Below are positions 26,536 to 35,186 of a stretch of DNA of 64,000 bases, piece by piece. Each line of letters opens with the position of its first letter. Position 1 is the first letter of the stretch. Below the pieces are notes generated by a model. That model was not told the DNA's origin. It was given only the letters and a program-made list of their open reading frames with translations, and did no database searches. Source of the DNA: Gemmatimonas phototrophica. Lineage in GTDB: Bacteria > Gemmatimonadota > Gemmatimonadetes > Gemmatimonadales > Gemmatimonadaceae. The position numbers and the translations under genes were made by a program. The stretch is taken from NCBI RefSeq assembly GCF_000695095.2, contig NZ_CP011454.1:124001-188000 (forward strand), given 5' to 3'.

Positions 26536-27003
26536 ATGGCTGCTGAAATAACCACCCGCGTGCTGGACCGCCATGACCTCCACGCGTTGCGCGCGCTTCT
26601 GACGGTCTTTGGCGAGGCCTTTGAGGACATGGAGACGTACACGGCGCAGCAGCCCAGCGATGCGTACCTGCAGGAGCTGCTGGCGAGCCCCACGTTTATG
26701 GCCGTGGCCGCGTTCGCGCGGGCCGAGGTGGTTGGCGGACTCGCCGGCTATGTGCTCCCCAAGTTCGAGCAGGCGCGGAGCGAGTTCTACATCTACGACT
26801 TGGCGGTGCGCGACGCATATCGGCGGCAGGGGGTGGCGACGGCGTGTATTGAGACGCTCAAGTGCGCCGCTGCCGAGCGTGGGGTCGTTGTGATCTTTGT
26901 GCAGGCCGACTACGGCGATGATCCGGCGGTGGCACTCTACACCAAACTCGGTACGCGAGAGGATGTGATGCACTTTGATATCACGCCTGCCAGTGCAGAC
27001 TGA
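26536..27003 (+). CDS. GNAT acetyltransferase of the AAC(3)-I aminoglycoside type
   Basis: 155 residues. The order [59 protein letters not shown] (acetyl-CoA loop) and [20 protein letters not shown] is that of aminoglycoside 3-N-acetyltransferase AAC(3)-I, which modifies gentamicin-type drugs. The C-terminal ED-x-x-HFDI also fits. Chromosomal, no mobile element nearby, so it may be intrinsic. Whether it acts on drugs or another amine is unknown. Confidence 0.88.
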   Translation: MAAEITTRVLDRHDLHALRALLTVFGEAFEDMETYTAQQPSDAYLQELLASPTFMAVAAFARAEVVGGLAGYVLPKFEQARSEFYIYDLAVRDAYRRQGVATACIETLKCAAAERGVVVIFVQADYGDDPAVALYTKLGTREDVMHFDITPASAD

Positions 27004-27013
27004 TTCTTTTCAT

Positions 27014-27514
27014 ATGCAACGCATGCATCGCTTCCCGTTTGTTCGCGAGGTTGCCCGCCTGGCCGCCGGCATTGGAGTGGCATTCACGGTATTTGCCAAC
27101 CCAGCGCGTGCGCAAAGCACGCCACGCTCGGCCCCACCGAGTGGTCCCACGGTCACCTTGCCACCGGCGCTCGATAAGGTGCTGCGCGACTACGAGGCGG
27201 CGTGGCGCAAAGGCGATGCGGCGGCGTTGGCGGCGCTTTTTGCCGACGATGGGTTTGTCCTGCAGACCGGGCGCGCGCCCATTCGGGGGCGGGCGGCGAT
27301 CACGGCAGCGTACACCGGGCAAGGCGGGTCGCCGCTGGTGCTGCATGCGCTGGCCGGGTCGGTGGCCGATACCGTGGGGTACATCATTGGCACGTACGAC
27401 TACGGTTCGGCGGGGCCAGCGCAAGGCAAATTCACGCTCACGTTGCGGCGGCGGGCTGGTGGCCCGTGGTTCATCTTTTCCGATATGGACAACAGCACGC
27501 GTCGGCCTGAGTAG
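27014..27514 (+). CDS. Secreted SnoaL/DUF4440-like protein
   Basis: 166 residues from the ATG at 27014. The signal peptide ends at ANPARAQS. The mature domain is NTF2-like: LDKVLRDYEAAWRKGDAAAL, ALFADDGFVLQTGRAPIRGR, AITAAYTGQ and a terminal FSDMDNS. Members serve as small-molecule isomerases, hydrolases or ligand carriers; the catalytic residues here are not defined. It starts 10 bp after the acetyltransferase stop. Confidence 0.85.
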   Translation: MQRMHRFPFVREVARLAAGIGVAFTVFANPARAQSTPRSAPPSGPTVTLPPALDKVLRDYEAAWRKGDAAALAALFADDGFVLQTGRAPIRGRAAITAAYTGQGGSPLVLHALAGSVADTVGYIIGTYDYGSAGPAQGKFTLTLRRRAGGPWFIFSDMDNSTRRPE

Positions 27515-27567
27515 CGGCGTGGATCAACCACTCTGCGACTGCCACCGTCAATTCGTCGAGACTCTTT

Positions 27568-27927
27568 ATGTCTGATTTACCGGCTGTCTTTGCGGCGCTC
27601 ACCAAGATCATGCAGCCCTACGCCAGCACGCTGGACGTCAAGAAAGACGACACGAGCGAGCTGTACGTAGACACCACGCACATCCAGAAGAACAAGAAGC
27701 CGCTGTTCTTTGGTGCCGTGCAGATCAAGAAGTCGTACGTGAGCTACCATCTCATGCCGGTCTACGTGAAGCCCGAGCTGCTGGATGGGTTATCGCCAGA
27801 GCTCACGGCGCGCATGCAGGGTAAGTCGTGCTTCAACTTCTCCAAGGTGGAGGCGCCGCTGTTCAAGGAACTGGCGGCGCTCACCAAAGCGGGCTACGCG
27901 AGTTACAAGGCGCAGGGGTTCGTGTAG
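27568..27927 (+). CDS. Conserved small protein, DUF1801-like
   Basis: 119 residues, no signal. MSDLPAVFAALTKIMQPYAS, then VKKDDTSELYVDTT, FFGAVQIKKSYVSYHLMPVY and a C-terminal KVEAPLFKELAALTKAGYAS. The order of helix, sheet with YVSYHLMPVY and closing helices resembles the DUF1801/YdhG fold, but I do not recognise a named function. Downstream lies a YdeI remnant on the other strand. Confidence 0.7.
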   Translation: MSDLPAVFAALTKIMQPYASTLDVKKDDTSELYVDTTHIQKNKKPLFFGAVQIKKSYVSYHLMPVYVKPELLDGLSPELTARMQGKSCFNFSKVEAPLFKELAALTKAGYASYKAQGFV

Positions 27928-28254
27928 CGCCTGGTCAGCCCAGTCGGCCGCCAATACGAATGGTGCATCAAGATCAGGCAGTGTGGCGCGCCCGGCGTTC
28001 GTCATAGGCCCTAACGCAATGAGGCGACGGGCGCGCGCCTTGTGCAGTTCGGTCCAGTTGCTTTTGGGGCGCCGCGGAGAGAAGCGCTGCACCCGTTCGA
28101 TCGGGGTGATGCGTTTGGCGAAGCTGTCAATCCAGCCAAAGCAGAGGGCTTCCTCGACGGCATCGAGGTAGTCCACCGTGGGCACGTCGGCCCGGTCATC
28201 GGCCACCAGCCAGATGTCGCGCTTGTCGGCGTGGTGCGTGAAGTGAACCGGCCT
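27928..28254 (-). pseudogene. YdeI/OmpD-associated family remnant
   Basis: The minus strand encodes HHADKRDIWLVADDRADVP, then VDYLDAVEEALCFGWIDS, RFSPRRPKSNWTELHKARAR and LPDLDAPF, all YdeI-family blocks in order. The usual N-terminal 30 residues are shortened with no ATG, and the C-terminal helix region is lost where the frame runs antisense into the neighbouring gene. It follows directly, in the same frame, after the stop of the MBL gene, suggesting a decayed operon partner. Confidence 0.7.
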
Positions 28255-28290
28255 TCGGGCGTTGCTACCGTACGATCTAGTGACGTGTGA

Positions 28291-29232
28291 CTACCGGTAA
28301 CGGCGCATCCTGGAAAACACGGTGGTGTCGTGGGCGGGGAGCACCAGGGTGCCAGTGGTATCGAGCGCGGTGAGGGTCCGCTGCGTGGCCCGTGCGGCGC
28401 TGCGATTGGTTGCCACGCCTGTCACACCACCGCGGGCCGATTGTGCGAGGTCGAAGGTGGCATCGCCAGCCAGCAGAATGCGCTTGTCACCATCTTCGAT
28501 GACCACGCCCACATGGCCCGGCGTATGGCCGGGGACCGAAATCACCCGCACGCGCCCGTCGGTGGTCAGGGCTCGGCCTCCGGTCAACGCCGTGGAGAAG
28601 GGCGTCGCCGCTACGGTGTCCGGTGCAAAGTTCGTCGGCCACCGGCACGTGAAGCTGCCGCGATGTTTGGGCCAGTTCCCGGCGCCGGTGAGCACGGGGC
28701 GGTCCAGAAAGCGGTGCAGGCCGGCCGTGTGATCGGCGTGGAAGTGGGTAATGACCACCTGCTTTACCTGGTCTGCCCGCAATCCAACCGCGGCCAGTCG
28801 TGCGTCGAGATCGTCACCGGCGGGCACATCAAAGCGCAGATTCTTGCGATAGAAAAGCCCGGTGCGTTTGTCGCAGGCCCAGTATGGTTTTTGCGCGAAG
28901 GCGGAATCAGCGCCGGTATCTACCAGGATCAGGCCCTCGGGATGCTCGATGGCATAGACGACAATGGGCATCCAGGGCGTCCAGGAGCGGCCCAGGAAAA
29001 TGGCCGGAATAGCCACGAAGGCCGGGGCATCGAACTCGCGGTGCGCGCCTTTGACCCCCACCCATCCCACCCGTAGCGCATGCACGGCAATGCGGCCGTC
29101 GGCCGTGCGCACCGTGGCCATGGGAAGGGGTTCCGGTTGGCTGGGCACGGCAGGCGGGGCGGTCTGGGACGGGAAACAGGCACTGAGCAGGAGCAGACTG
29201 CTCGCGAGGAGCGAGACGGAGCGAATTGGCAT
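28291..29232 (-). CDS. Lipoprotein metallo-beta-lactamase-fold hydrolase, lactonase-like
   Basis: 313 residues from the ATG at 29232. The lipobox SAC (Cys19) follows a hydrophobic signal. Zinc motif HFHADH (His163, His165, Asp167, His168), then VPGHTPGH, LAGDATFD and LPAHD: a complete MBL site. Spacing and the DTGAD motif resemble AHL-lactonase-type enzymes, so it may cleave lactone signals outside the cytoplasm (inference). It is divergent from a TetR gene whose palindrome lies 26 bp upstream of this start. Confidence 0.88.
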   Translation of the reverse strand: MPIRSVSLLASSLLLLSACFPSQTAPPAVPSQPEPLPMATVRTADGRIAVHALRVGWVGVKGAHREFDAPAFVAIPAIFLGRSWTPWMPIVVYAIEHPEGLILVDTGADSAFAQKPYWACDKRTGLFYRKNLRFDVPAGDDLDARLAAVGLRADQVKQVVITHFHADHTAGLHRFLDRPVLTGAGNWPKHRGSFTCRWPTNFAPDTVAATPFSTALTGGRALTTDGRVRVISVPGHTPGHVGVVIEDGDKRILLAGDATFDLAQSARGGVTGVATNRSAARATQRTLTALDTTGTLVLPAHDTTVFSRMRRYR

Positions 29233-29257
29233 GGGACACCCGCGAAAGAGGTAGTAA

Positions 29258-29291
29258 ATAACACTGTTATTGAGTACAATAACAGTGTTAT
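29258..29291. promoter_or_regulatory. TetR operator palindrome
   Basis: ATAACACTGTTATTG (29258-29272) and CAATAACAGTGTTAT (29277-29291) are perfect 15-base arms around AGTA. Each arm also has an AACAC/GTGTT sub-symmetry. It covers the TetR start codon and the divergent MBL promoter, so it probably represses both. Confidence 0.9.
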
Positions 29292-29904
29292 GTCGCCAAA
29301 AGCAACCGCCCCCATTCCCGTCCCCGCCACGCCACCGTCGTTGGCCGATGCAGTGCTGTCCGCGGCGAGCCATCGTTTCCAGCACGGCGGAGTGGATGCC
29401 CTGTCGGTGCGGGCGATAGCCGCCGATGCGGGGTGCACGACGATGGCCGTGTACACGCACTTTGGTGGCAAAGACGGGCTGTTGCAGTACTTCTTTGATG
29501 AGGGCTTTGGGCGATTGAGCGCGGAGCAGCGCGCCGTGCCCGAAACGCTGGCCCCGCGGGAGCGCGTGGCGGCACTCTGTCGCGCGTACCGCAGGATCGC
29601 GCACACGTTTCCGCATCACTACGACCTTATGCTGGGTGCGCACAGCGGGCGTTTCACCCCGGCGCCGGAGAGCCGGCGACACGCCCTCAACACCATCGAC
29701 TATCTGGTGAATGTGCTGGCGCTGTTTGAAGCGCCGGGCGCTGCGCTGCGCGAACGCGCGCAGGCGCGGGCGCACGCGCTCATTGCTTTCTGCCACGGCT
29801 GGGTGATGCTCGAGCGGGCCGGACTCTATGCCGTGTCAGACGAAACGACGAGCGCGTTCGATCAGGCGGTCGGATTGCTCATCGCGCCGGCAGTGACGGC
29901 GTAG
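29290..29904 (+). CDS. TetR family regulator with WHG C-terminal domain
   Basis: 204 residues. The HTH is LSVRAIAADAGCTTMAVYTHF; the C-terminal ligand domain ends FCHGWVMLERAGLY with the WHG-type pattern. Its ATG lies inside the palindrome. It probably senses a small hydrophobic compound and releases repression of itself and the divergent lipoprotein hydrolase. The longer frame to 29080 is rejected because it crosses the operator and the MBL gene. Confidence 0.92.
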   Translation: MSPKATAPIPVPATPPSLADAVLSAASHRFQHGGVDALSVRAIAADAGCTTMAVYTHFGGKDGLLQYFFDEGFGRLSAEQRAVPETLAPRERVAALCRAYRRIAHTFPHHYDLMLGAHSGRFTPAPESRRHALNTIDYLVNVLALFEAPGAALRERAQARAHALIAFCHGWVMLERAGLYAVSDETTSAFDQAVGLLIAPAVTA

Positions 29905-29920
29905 GCGGAGTGAGTGGGGG

Positions 29921-29942
29921 ACCACCACGGTTCGCTGGTGGT
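29921..29942 (+). terminator. Hairpin after the TetR gene
   Basis: ACCACCA (29921-29927) pairs with TGGTGGT (29936-29942) around an 8-base loop, 17 bp past the TetR stop. No U-tract follows; rho-independent action is uncertain. Confidence 0.4.
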
Positions 29943-29971
29943 AATGTCGGGATAATCGTGGACGAGCCCCA

Positions 29972-30043
29972 GGGTCACGGTGGTGTGGCCAGCCATCTCA
30001 TGGGGCAGGTACCCGTGACCCCGTGGCACAGGCTACCCCATGA
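29972..30043 (+). other. Candidate structured leader RNA with pseudoknot geometry
   Basis: GGGTCACGG (29972-29980) pairs with CCGTGACCC (30013-30021), and TCATGGGG (29998-30005), inside that loop, pairs with CCCCATGA (30036-30043) outside it. The crossing pairs give an H-type pseudoknot. It lies 60 bp before a small secreted-protein gene. No known RNA family is recognised. Confidence 0.45.
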
Positions 30044-30104
30044 CAGGTACATCCCTGGCGGGGGGCAGCGTCCCCGTCCAGTAATCCCACATGCAATGAT
30101 CGCT

Positions 30105-30275
30105 ATGCGAACGATCGTGTCTGCCGTGCTGCTGTTCTGTACCTTCGGCACGCCCGCCGGTGGGGTTGCGCAGGACGGGGCGTCAACCACCCCTGACCGT
30201 ATTGACAGTTTGCTGGACCGTGAACAATGGGCCCTGGCCGACAGCGAGCGCTTTGACGGCAGGACCACCGAGTAG
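30105..30275 (+). CDS. Small secreted peptide, possibly truncated
   Basis: 56 residues: MRTIVSAVLLFCTFGTPAGG is a signal sequence, followed by VAQDGASTTPDRIDSLLDRE and a short hydrophilic end RFDGRTTE. It is preceded by the structured leader. The mature part is only about 33 residues and ends abruptly, so it may be the front of a longer lost gene. The start at 30096 is an alternative. Confidence 0.45.
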   Translation: MRTIVSAVLLFCTFGTPAGGVAQDGASTTPDRIDSLLDREQWALADSERFDGRTTE

Positions 30276-30361
30276 CGCATTGGCCTTGGTACCAGACGCT
30301 CGTGGCGACCATGACCATGGCGGGAGAGACACGGGGCGGATCAGCCGGTAGCTTTGCTGTC

Positions 30362-30646
30362 ATGCACCCCGCCAAAGTAGTCCGCACCCGGCTGCACACG
30401 TTTACTGACCTGCCCAACATTGGGCCGGCCATGGCCGGCGATTTTGCCGCGCTGGGGTATACGCACCCGCAGCAGTTGGCGGGGCTCGATCCGTTTGCCT
30501 TGTATCAGGCACTGAGCGCGCACACCGGGACGCGCCAGGACCCGTGTGTGCTGGATGTGTTCATATCGGTGACGCGTTTTCTGGCCGGCGAGGCGCCGCA
30601 GCCGTGGTGGGCGTATACGGCGGAGCGGAAACGACTCTACCCGTAG
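30362..30646 (+). CDS. Helix-hairpin-helix Cdd1-family protein
   Basis: 94 residues from the ATG at 30362. FTDLPNIGPAMAGDFAALGY is a helix-hairpin-helix element; LYQALSAHTGTRQDPCVLDV and the final PWWAYTAERKRLYP match the 'pathogenicity locus' Cdd1 family. Helix-hairpin-helix domains bind DNA non-specifically, but the role of these small proteins is unknown. Longer in-frame extension to 30302 lacks family similarity. Confidence 0.82.
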   Translation: MHPAKVVRTRLHTFTDLPNIGPAMAGDFAALGYTHPQQLAGLDPFALYQALSAHTGTRQDPCVLDVFISVTRFLAGEAPQPWWAYTAERKRLYP

Positions 30647-30683
30647 CCGACCGCCGTCAGCTACGGGTATTGCCGAGTCAACG

Positions 30684-32828
30684 TTATCGCACCACCCGAA
30701 CGGCATCGCTGCCGCGAACGTACGTGCACCCGTTGCGTTGGCGGCCTTGCACTGTCAGTTGCGTCGTGCTGCTGGTCACATCGCCGCTCTCGCGCACTGT
30801 GGCCATGTCAAAGCGCAGCAACAGGTCGGCTATGCCATCGCTGTTCACGTCCTCGACGCTGGCGAAGAGCGCGCCATTGTTTCGTTGGGCAACGGCGGCG
30901 TCTATGCCCACGCCATCACCCAGCGTGATCGTTGCCACATCCATCTCACGAACATCAACTGTTGATGATCCAAGGATGGCGGTACTCAGCAACCCCGGCC
31001 GCGACAGTGACAGGCTGTTGGTAGCGCTGCCCGGTAGCACGTCGATCGCGACACTGAGCGGCACAATGAGCAGCTCGCGCGACACAGAGCGACTCGCCCC
31101 CTCGCGATCGGTCACGGTGAGCGTCGTTGGCCAATTGCCAGGCATACACGCCTGCTGCGGCAAAGCAAAGCGCCCCAACGTGGACGTGGTCCCGGTGATT
31201 GGCGCGCGATAGCCGACGTCCCAGCTGTAGCTCCACGGCCCGTCGAGCAGACCGCTATCCTCAATCAGCATGGCGAAGGGGATGGTTTCTCCCGAGGTAT
31301 ACTGCGGAGCGAACGCGGCGATGCTGGCCGAGGGCGCACTGTTCTCCACGATCACCGGGAATCGCACAAGCGTGTTGGCCCCCTGGCTGTCGGTCAGATA
31401 GGCCGTGAGCGTAAACTCGCCGCTTTCCGGGAAAGAAACGGGGAGAAAAATGAGTCGCGTGTTGGGGCTGTCAAAGTTCGGACTCGACAGCGCCAGCGTT
31501 CTCGTGACGGTGGCCGCACCGGTGCCCGGGGAGAATTCGATCGTGACGTCATCCCGACCGGCGTCATCCACCAGCAGCGTGTAGTAAACGGTCGCCCCTT
31601 CCGCTACGCGTGCCGGCCCCTCGAACTGTCCACGCGGACGATCGTTCATGACCTCGATCACGAACGTGGCCCGGGCCAACGCAAACCCATCGGTGACGGC
31701 GACCCGTCCCGTGTATTTGCCGCTCTGCTCGTACCGATGCCACGGGTTGGTTCCCGAGCAGTCGGCCGGCTTGGGAGGCGCGACGTCGCAGGTGCCGTCG
31801 CCGAAATTCCAGAAGAATTGCAGCGACGGATCATCCGGATCGAACGTGCCACTCGCATCGAACTTGAACACCGTTCCCTCGAACTGCGAGCCAGGTGGTG
31901 TGAATACCAGGGTCGGCGCATCGTTGTTGTCGCCGTACAACGCCCCCACGGCGTCAATATCGCCGGGCGACAGAACGCGCGAGCCCATCAGGCCATCGCG
32001 ACCACGCAGGGAACGGATGGTCGGCTGCCCGTTGCGCGAGAAAAAGGACGTGCCGTAATGCATGATGGACGTTTCGTCGTACAGCCCATAATCATTACCT
32101 GAGATGTCGCCGGAATCGCACATGGATTCGAACTGACTCTCTTTCCCGCTCTCGACGTTCTCAAACAGAATGTCGATATAGTAGCGGCGGTCGCAGCGCT
32201 GATGCTCATGCATGTAACCAATCGCGTGCATGATTTCGTGTTGCACGGAGCTCGCATCGCAGTTCGGCGTGAGATTGATGTCCTGTCGTCCGCCGACTCG
32301 GCCATACTTTGACGAGCAGCCGGTGCTTGGCACAAAACGGATGTAATCCTCCTCGTCGGTTCGCGGGACGAGTACCACGCCGTTCGTTTCACGCACGAGC
32401 GTCTCGATGGCACGGAAAACGCGTCCGGAGTCTGGCAGGTCCGCGCTGATTTCAAATGGCACACGACCGTGGAGCCACCGGCGGTCGGAGCGATTCAGAA
32501 TCATGGAGGCGCGCGCCTCGCTCGGCAGGCGCAGCAGAGCTTCACGAGTGGTGGCAATACGGTCGGCCGGGCCAAGGTCGATGTCTCCGCTCCAAATGGC
32601 ACTGCCGTTGTGCACTTCGAACGTTACCTGGACGGGCTTTCCCGCCGCATTGAAAATCCAGCCGGTACGCTGGGGCCCCGCACTCTGGTACCCCACCCAC
32701 GGCGCATTCCGGGACGGGAGGAGCTGGTCTCCCACCGACATCGGCCCGGACGGGGTCTCTCGGCACGAGGCAAGCAAACCGAGGCAAATGAGCGCGCCGG
32801 TGCGCACGGACGTTCTGACGGGAGGCAT
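30684..32828 (-). CDS. Astacin-like (M12A) metalloprotease lipoprotein with PKD domain
   Basis: 714 residues. Lipobox LLASC at Cys22. The zinc motif QHEIMHAIGYMHEHQR places ligands at His197, His201, His207 and the catalytic Glu at 198; SIMHYGTSFFS is the astacin Met-turn with its Tyr. After about residue 320 a PKD-like domain (FDPDDPSLQFFWNFGDGTCD) and further Ig-like modules follow, which usually bind surfaces or polysaccharide. It probably digests protein outside the cell. It starts with the ATG at 32828 and is monocistronic. Confidence 0.92.
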   Translation of the reverse strand: MPPVRTSVRTGALICLGLLASCRETPSGPMSVGDQLLPSRNAPWVGYQSAGPQRTGWIFNAAGKPVQVTFEVHNGSAIWSGDIDLGPADRIATTREALLRLPSEARASMILNRSDRRWLHGRVPFEISADLPDSGRVFRAIETLVRETNGVVLVPRTDEEDYIRFVPSTGCSSKYGRVGGRQDINLTPNCDASSVQHEIMHAIGYMHEHQRCDRRYYIDILFENVESGKESQFESMCDSGDISGNDYGLYDETSIMHYGTSFFSRNGQPTIRSLRGRDGLMGSRVLSPGDIDAVGALYGDNNDAPTLVFTPPGSQFEGTVFKFDASGTFDPDDPSLQFFWNFGDGTCDVAPPKPADCSGTNPWHRYEQSGKYTGRVAVTDGFALARATFVIEVMNDRPRGQFEGPARVAEGATVYYTLLVDDAGRDDVTIEFSPGTGAATVTRTLALSSPNFDSPNTRLIFLPVSFPESGEFTLTAYLTDSQGANTLVRFPVIVENSAPSASIAAFAPQYTSGETIPFAMLIEDSGLLDGPWSYSWDVGYRAPITGTTSTLGRFALPQQACMPGNWPTTLTVTDREGASRSVSRELLIVPLSVAIDVLPGSATNSLSLSRPGLLSTAILGSSTVDVREMDVATITLGDGVGIDAAVAQRNNGALFASVEDVNSDGIADLLLRFDMATVRESGDVTSSTTQLTVQGRQRNGCTYVRGSDAVRVVR

Positions 32829-32954
32829 GTGACGCGGTGTTGTTGGTGGGCGGCCGACCGCTGGAGTTTTCCAGCGTCCTCACACACCATCGGATTTCCT
32901 GGTGGAAACCCGACATGCCGACAATCCGCATTCCCCAACGCCCGACAGGCTCAG

Positions 32955-33422
32955 CTACCAGACCGTTTGGGAATAGAACGCGCGAATCACCCTATCCGAC
33001 GACACCAGCGTGGCATGATGTTGCATCGCTGTTGCGACGATGATGCGGTCTACGGGATCCCGATGATCCCATTCCAGTGCGAGCACCTGGCGCCAGATGG
33101 CGAGATCGACCGGGAGGATGGACAGCCCACTCATGGATTCAATACGGGTCATAAATCCATTAAAGGTGTCGCCGAGGTCGAGCTGCCCCCGCTGTGCCTT
33201 GAGACCGATCTCCCAGAATGAGACCGCACTCACCAGCAGAGGTGTATCCTGCACCGTGGCGAGGCGCGACCGCGCAACCCGGCTCAATCGTGCCGGGTCT
33301 TGTAACCACCAGAGCAGGACCGCCGTGTCGAGTAATAGCGGTCGGACTGGAGTTTCCCGTACGTGCTTGGCAGCGGCCGCTTGGGACGGTTTCCGGTAGG
33401 TTTGCGCCTGGCGTTCAGGCAC
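32955..33422 (-). CDS. vapC: PIN-domain toxin (VapC type)
   Basis: 155 residues from the GTG at 33422, which overlaps the antitoxin stop by 8 bases. Catalytic-domain signs: PLLLDTAVLLWWLQDPARLS (first Asp), SAVSFWEIGLKAQRG (Glu), HRDPVDRIIVATAMQHHATL and LVSSDRVI. The 25-residue leader before PLLLDTA is longer than usual. A second Phd/PIN pair with the same gene order as the one at 4161-4810. Confidence 0.85.
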   Translation of the reverse strand: MPERQAQTYRKPSQAAAAKHVRETPVRPLLLDTAVLLWWLQDPARLSRVARSRLATVQDTPLLVSAVSFWEIGLKAQRGQLDLGDTFNGFMTRIESMSGLSILPVDLAIWRQVLALEWDHRDPVDRIIVATAMQHHATLVSSDRVIRAFYSQTVW

Positions 33423-33651
33423 CAGCCCACTCGTCAACAGTCGGGGCATTGGGATCATCGGTAAAGCGCACCGGCCCGATCGCGCGAAACTCTGCCAGTA
33501 CGTCGGCCATGGGCCGTTTCTCCGCAAACGGTACGACCTGCAGTACCGGCTTGCCGTGATCCGTGACGACCAACGGCTCGCCGGTCTCTTCGACCTGCCG
33601 GAAGTACTCGAGCATGCGCGCTTTCAGCGCACTCTTGGAAACGGTCACCAT
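33415..33651 (-). CDS. Phd/YefM-type antitoxin
   Basis: 78 residues from the ATG at 33651: MVTVSKSALKARMLEYFRQVEE, then VVTDHGKPVLQVVPF, the Phd/YefM fold, with an acidic C-terminus ending VDEWAGA. ATGs at 33657 and 33669 are in frame and equally possible; all three sit in an ATGACTA-rich stretch that also holds TGACTATGGT, the core of the operator at 4832-4858. No Shine-Dalgarno is seen. The longer frame to 33840 shows no family similarity. Confidence 0.8.
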   Translation of the reverse strand: MVTVSKSALKARMLEYFRQVEETGEPLVVTDHGKPVLQVVPFAEKRPMADVLAEFRAIGPVRFTDDPNAPTVDEWAGA

Positions 33652-33920
33652 AGTCATAATTCTAGTCATTTGGGAGAATCCTGCCAGCCAGGTGGTCCTC
33701 CGCCATGTTATTCGGCGCCAATCAGCTCGCCGCCGAGCAATTCGCGGCTTCAACATCCGATGCGTGTTCAGCACACGCTCGGCGAACCCATTGATGAAAT
33801 GTGGTTCGGTATACTTCGTGAGGAGTGGAGTGCGCAGCAACGCGCGCCGTCCAATAGCAAGTCTCTCTAACGCCCTATTGCCATGAAAAACGTGTTCACC
33901 ATGCTGGTTCCGGACGCGTC

Positions 33921-35168
33921 ATGACCCCGTTTGATCTGTTGGCCGTTCTGATGACGGTCACGGCGTTGTTTGCGTATGCGAACTATCGCTGGCTGAGGTT
34001 GCCCACCACGATCGGATTGCTGGCCATCGCGTTGGTTGGTTCCGTGGTGCTGGTGTTGCTCGGACGCGCCGAGGTCGTGGATCTGGCGCCGCTGTTGGCC
34101 TTCGTGAATGCCGTCGACTTTGATGCCACGCTGCTCAACGGTATCCTCGGCGCCATGCTGTTTGCCGGGGCGCTGCATGTGGACCTCAATGACCTGCGCG
34201 CCGAGCGCGTCCTTATAGGCGTGCTGGCCACCGTGGGCGTCATTGTGTCCACGCTGCTGGTGGGGTACGGGGCGTTCTTTCTCACGCGATCTGTTGGGGC
34301 GCCGGTGCCGCTGGCGTGGTGTCTGGTGTTTGGGGCGCTTATTTCGCCCACCGATCCCATTGCCGTCGGCGCGCTGCTCAAAACGGCAGGTGTCCCTCAG
34401 AAGCTGCAGACCACCATTACCGGGGAATCGCTGTTCAACGATGGTATTGGCGTGGTGGTGTTCCTGGTGCTCGCCGGCGTTGCGAGTCAGGGCGGCGGGA
34501 TCGATTGGCTGCACGTCGCCGAATTGTTCGGCGTCGAGGTGATTGGCGGCGTGCTGTACGGCTATGCGATAGGGTGGCTGGCCGTACGCATGTTGTCGCG
34601 CGTTGATGACTATCAGGTGGAGATCCTGCTGACCCTGGCACTGACCAGCGGTGGGTATGTGCTGGCCAACCGGCTGCATCTGTCGGGCGCGCTGGCCATG
34701 GTGGTGGCGGGACTCATGATTGGCAGCCGTGGCCGCGCCGTCGCCATGTCGCAGAACACGCAGGCGCGGCTCGACGACTTCTGGGAGCTGGTGGATGAGT
34801 TCCTCAACGCCATGCTGTTCGTGGTCATTGGCATTGAGGTGGTGATTGTGGACTTCACCCCAACTGCTGCCCTGCTTGGTGCCCTGGCGATTCCTCTGGT
34901 GTTGCTGGCACGCTGGCTCAGCGTAGGGATGCCGCTGATTGCCATGCGCCGCCGTGTGCCGGCACCGGCGGGGGCTCTCCCGATCCTCACATGGAGCGGA
35001 CTCCGTGGCGGCATCAGTGTAGCGCTGGCGCTGTCGCTACCCGTGTCCGAGCATCGGAGCATTCTGGTGACCATCACCTACGTGGTGGTGTGCTTCTCCA
35101 TTCTCGTGCAGGGGCTCACGGTGCCTATAGTGGTGAAGCGTGTGCTGGCGAACGCCCCGGCGAAATGA
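33921..35168 (+). CDS. Na+/H+ antiporter, CPA1/NhaP type
   Basis: 415 residues, about 12 membrane helices. The ion-binding motif SPTDPIAVG (Asp145) and GESLFNDGIGVVVF (Glu169, Asn173, Asp174) mark the CPA1 family, which exchanges Na+ or K+ for H+ and controls internal pH. A short hydrophilic end and no regulatory tail. The start is the ATG at 33921; its upstream gap (33670-33920) shows no other gene. Confidence 0.9.
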   Translation: MTPFDLLAVLMTVTALFAYANYRWLRLPTTIGLLAIALVGSVVLVLLGRAEVVDLAPLLAFVNAVDFDATLLNGILGAMLFAGALHVDLNDLRAERVLIGVLATVGVIVSTLLVGYGAFFLTRSVGAPVPLAWCLVFGALISPTDPIAVGALLKTAGVPQKLQTTITGESLFNDGIGVVVFLVLAGVASQGGGIDWLHVAELFGVEVIGGVLYGYAIGWLAVRMLSRVDDYQVEILLTLALTSGGYVLANRLHLSGALAMVVAGLMIGSRGRAVAMSQNTQARLDDFWELVDEFLNAMLFVVIGIEVVIVDFTPTAALLGALAIPLVLLARWLSVGMPLIAMRRRVPAPAGALPILTWSGLRGGISVALALSLPVSEHRSILVTITYVVVCFSILVQGLTVPIVVKRVLANAPAK

Positions 35169-35186
35169 CCGAGGGCTGCCGGCAAC

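Noticed and set aside
27790-28206. YdeI frame as an intact gene
   Set aside because: It lacks the family N-terminus and its C-terminal end is antisense to the neighbouring intact gene.
29080-29289. Longer TetR protein starting at 29080
   Set aside because: The extension runs antisense through the MBL signal region and the operator; TetR similarity begins after 29290.
33670-33920. Integron attC site before the antiporter gene
   Set aside because: TAAC-like cores exist but no matching GTTRRRY partner or folded arms were found, and no integrase is present.
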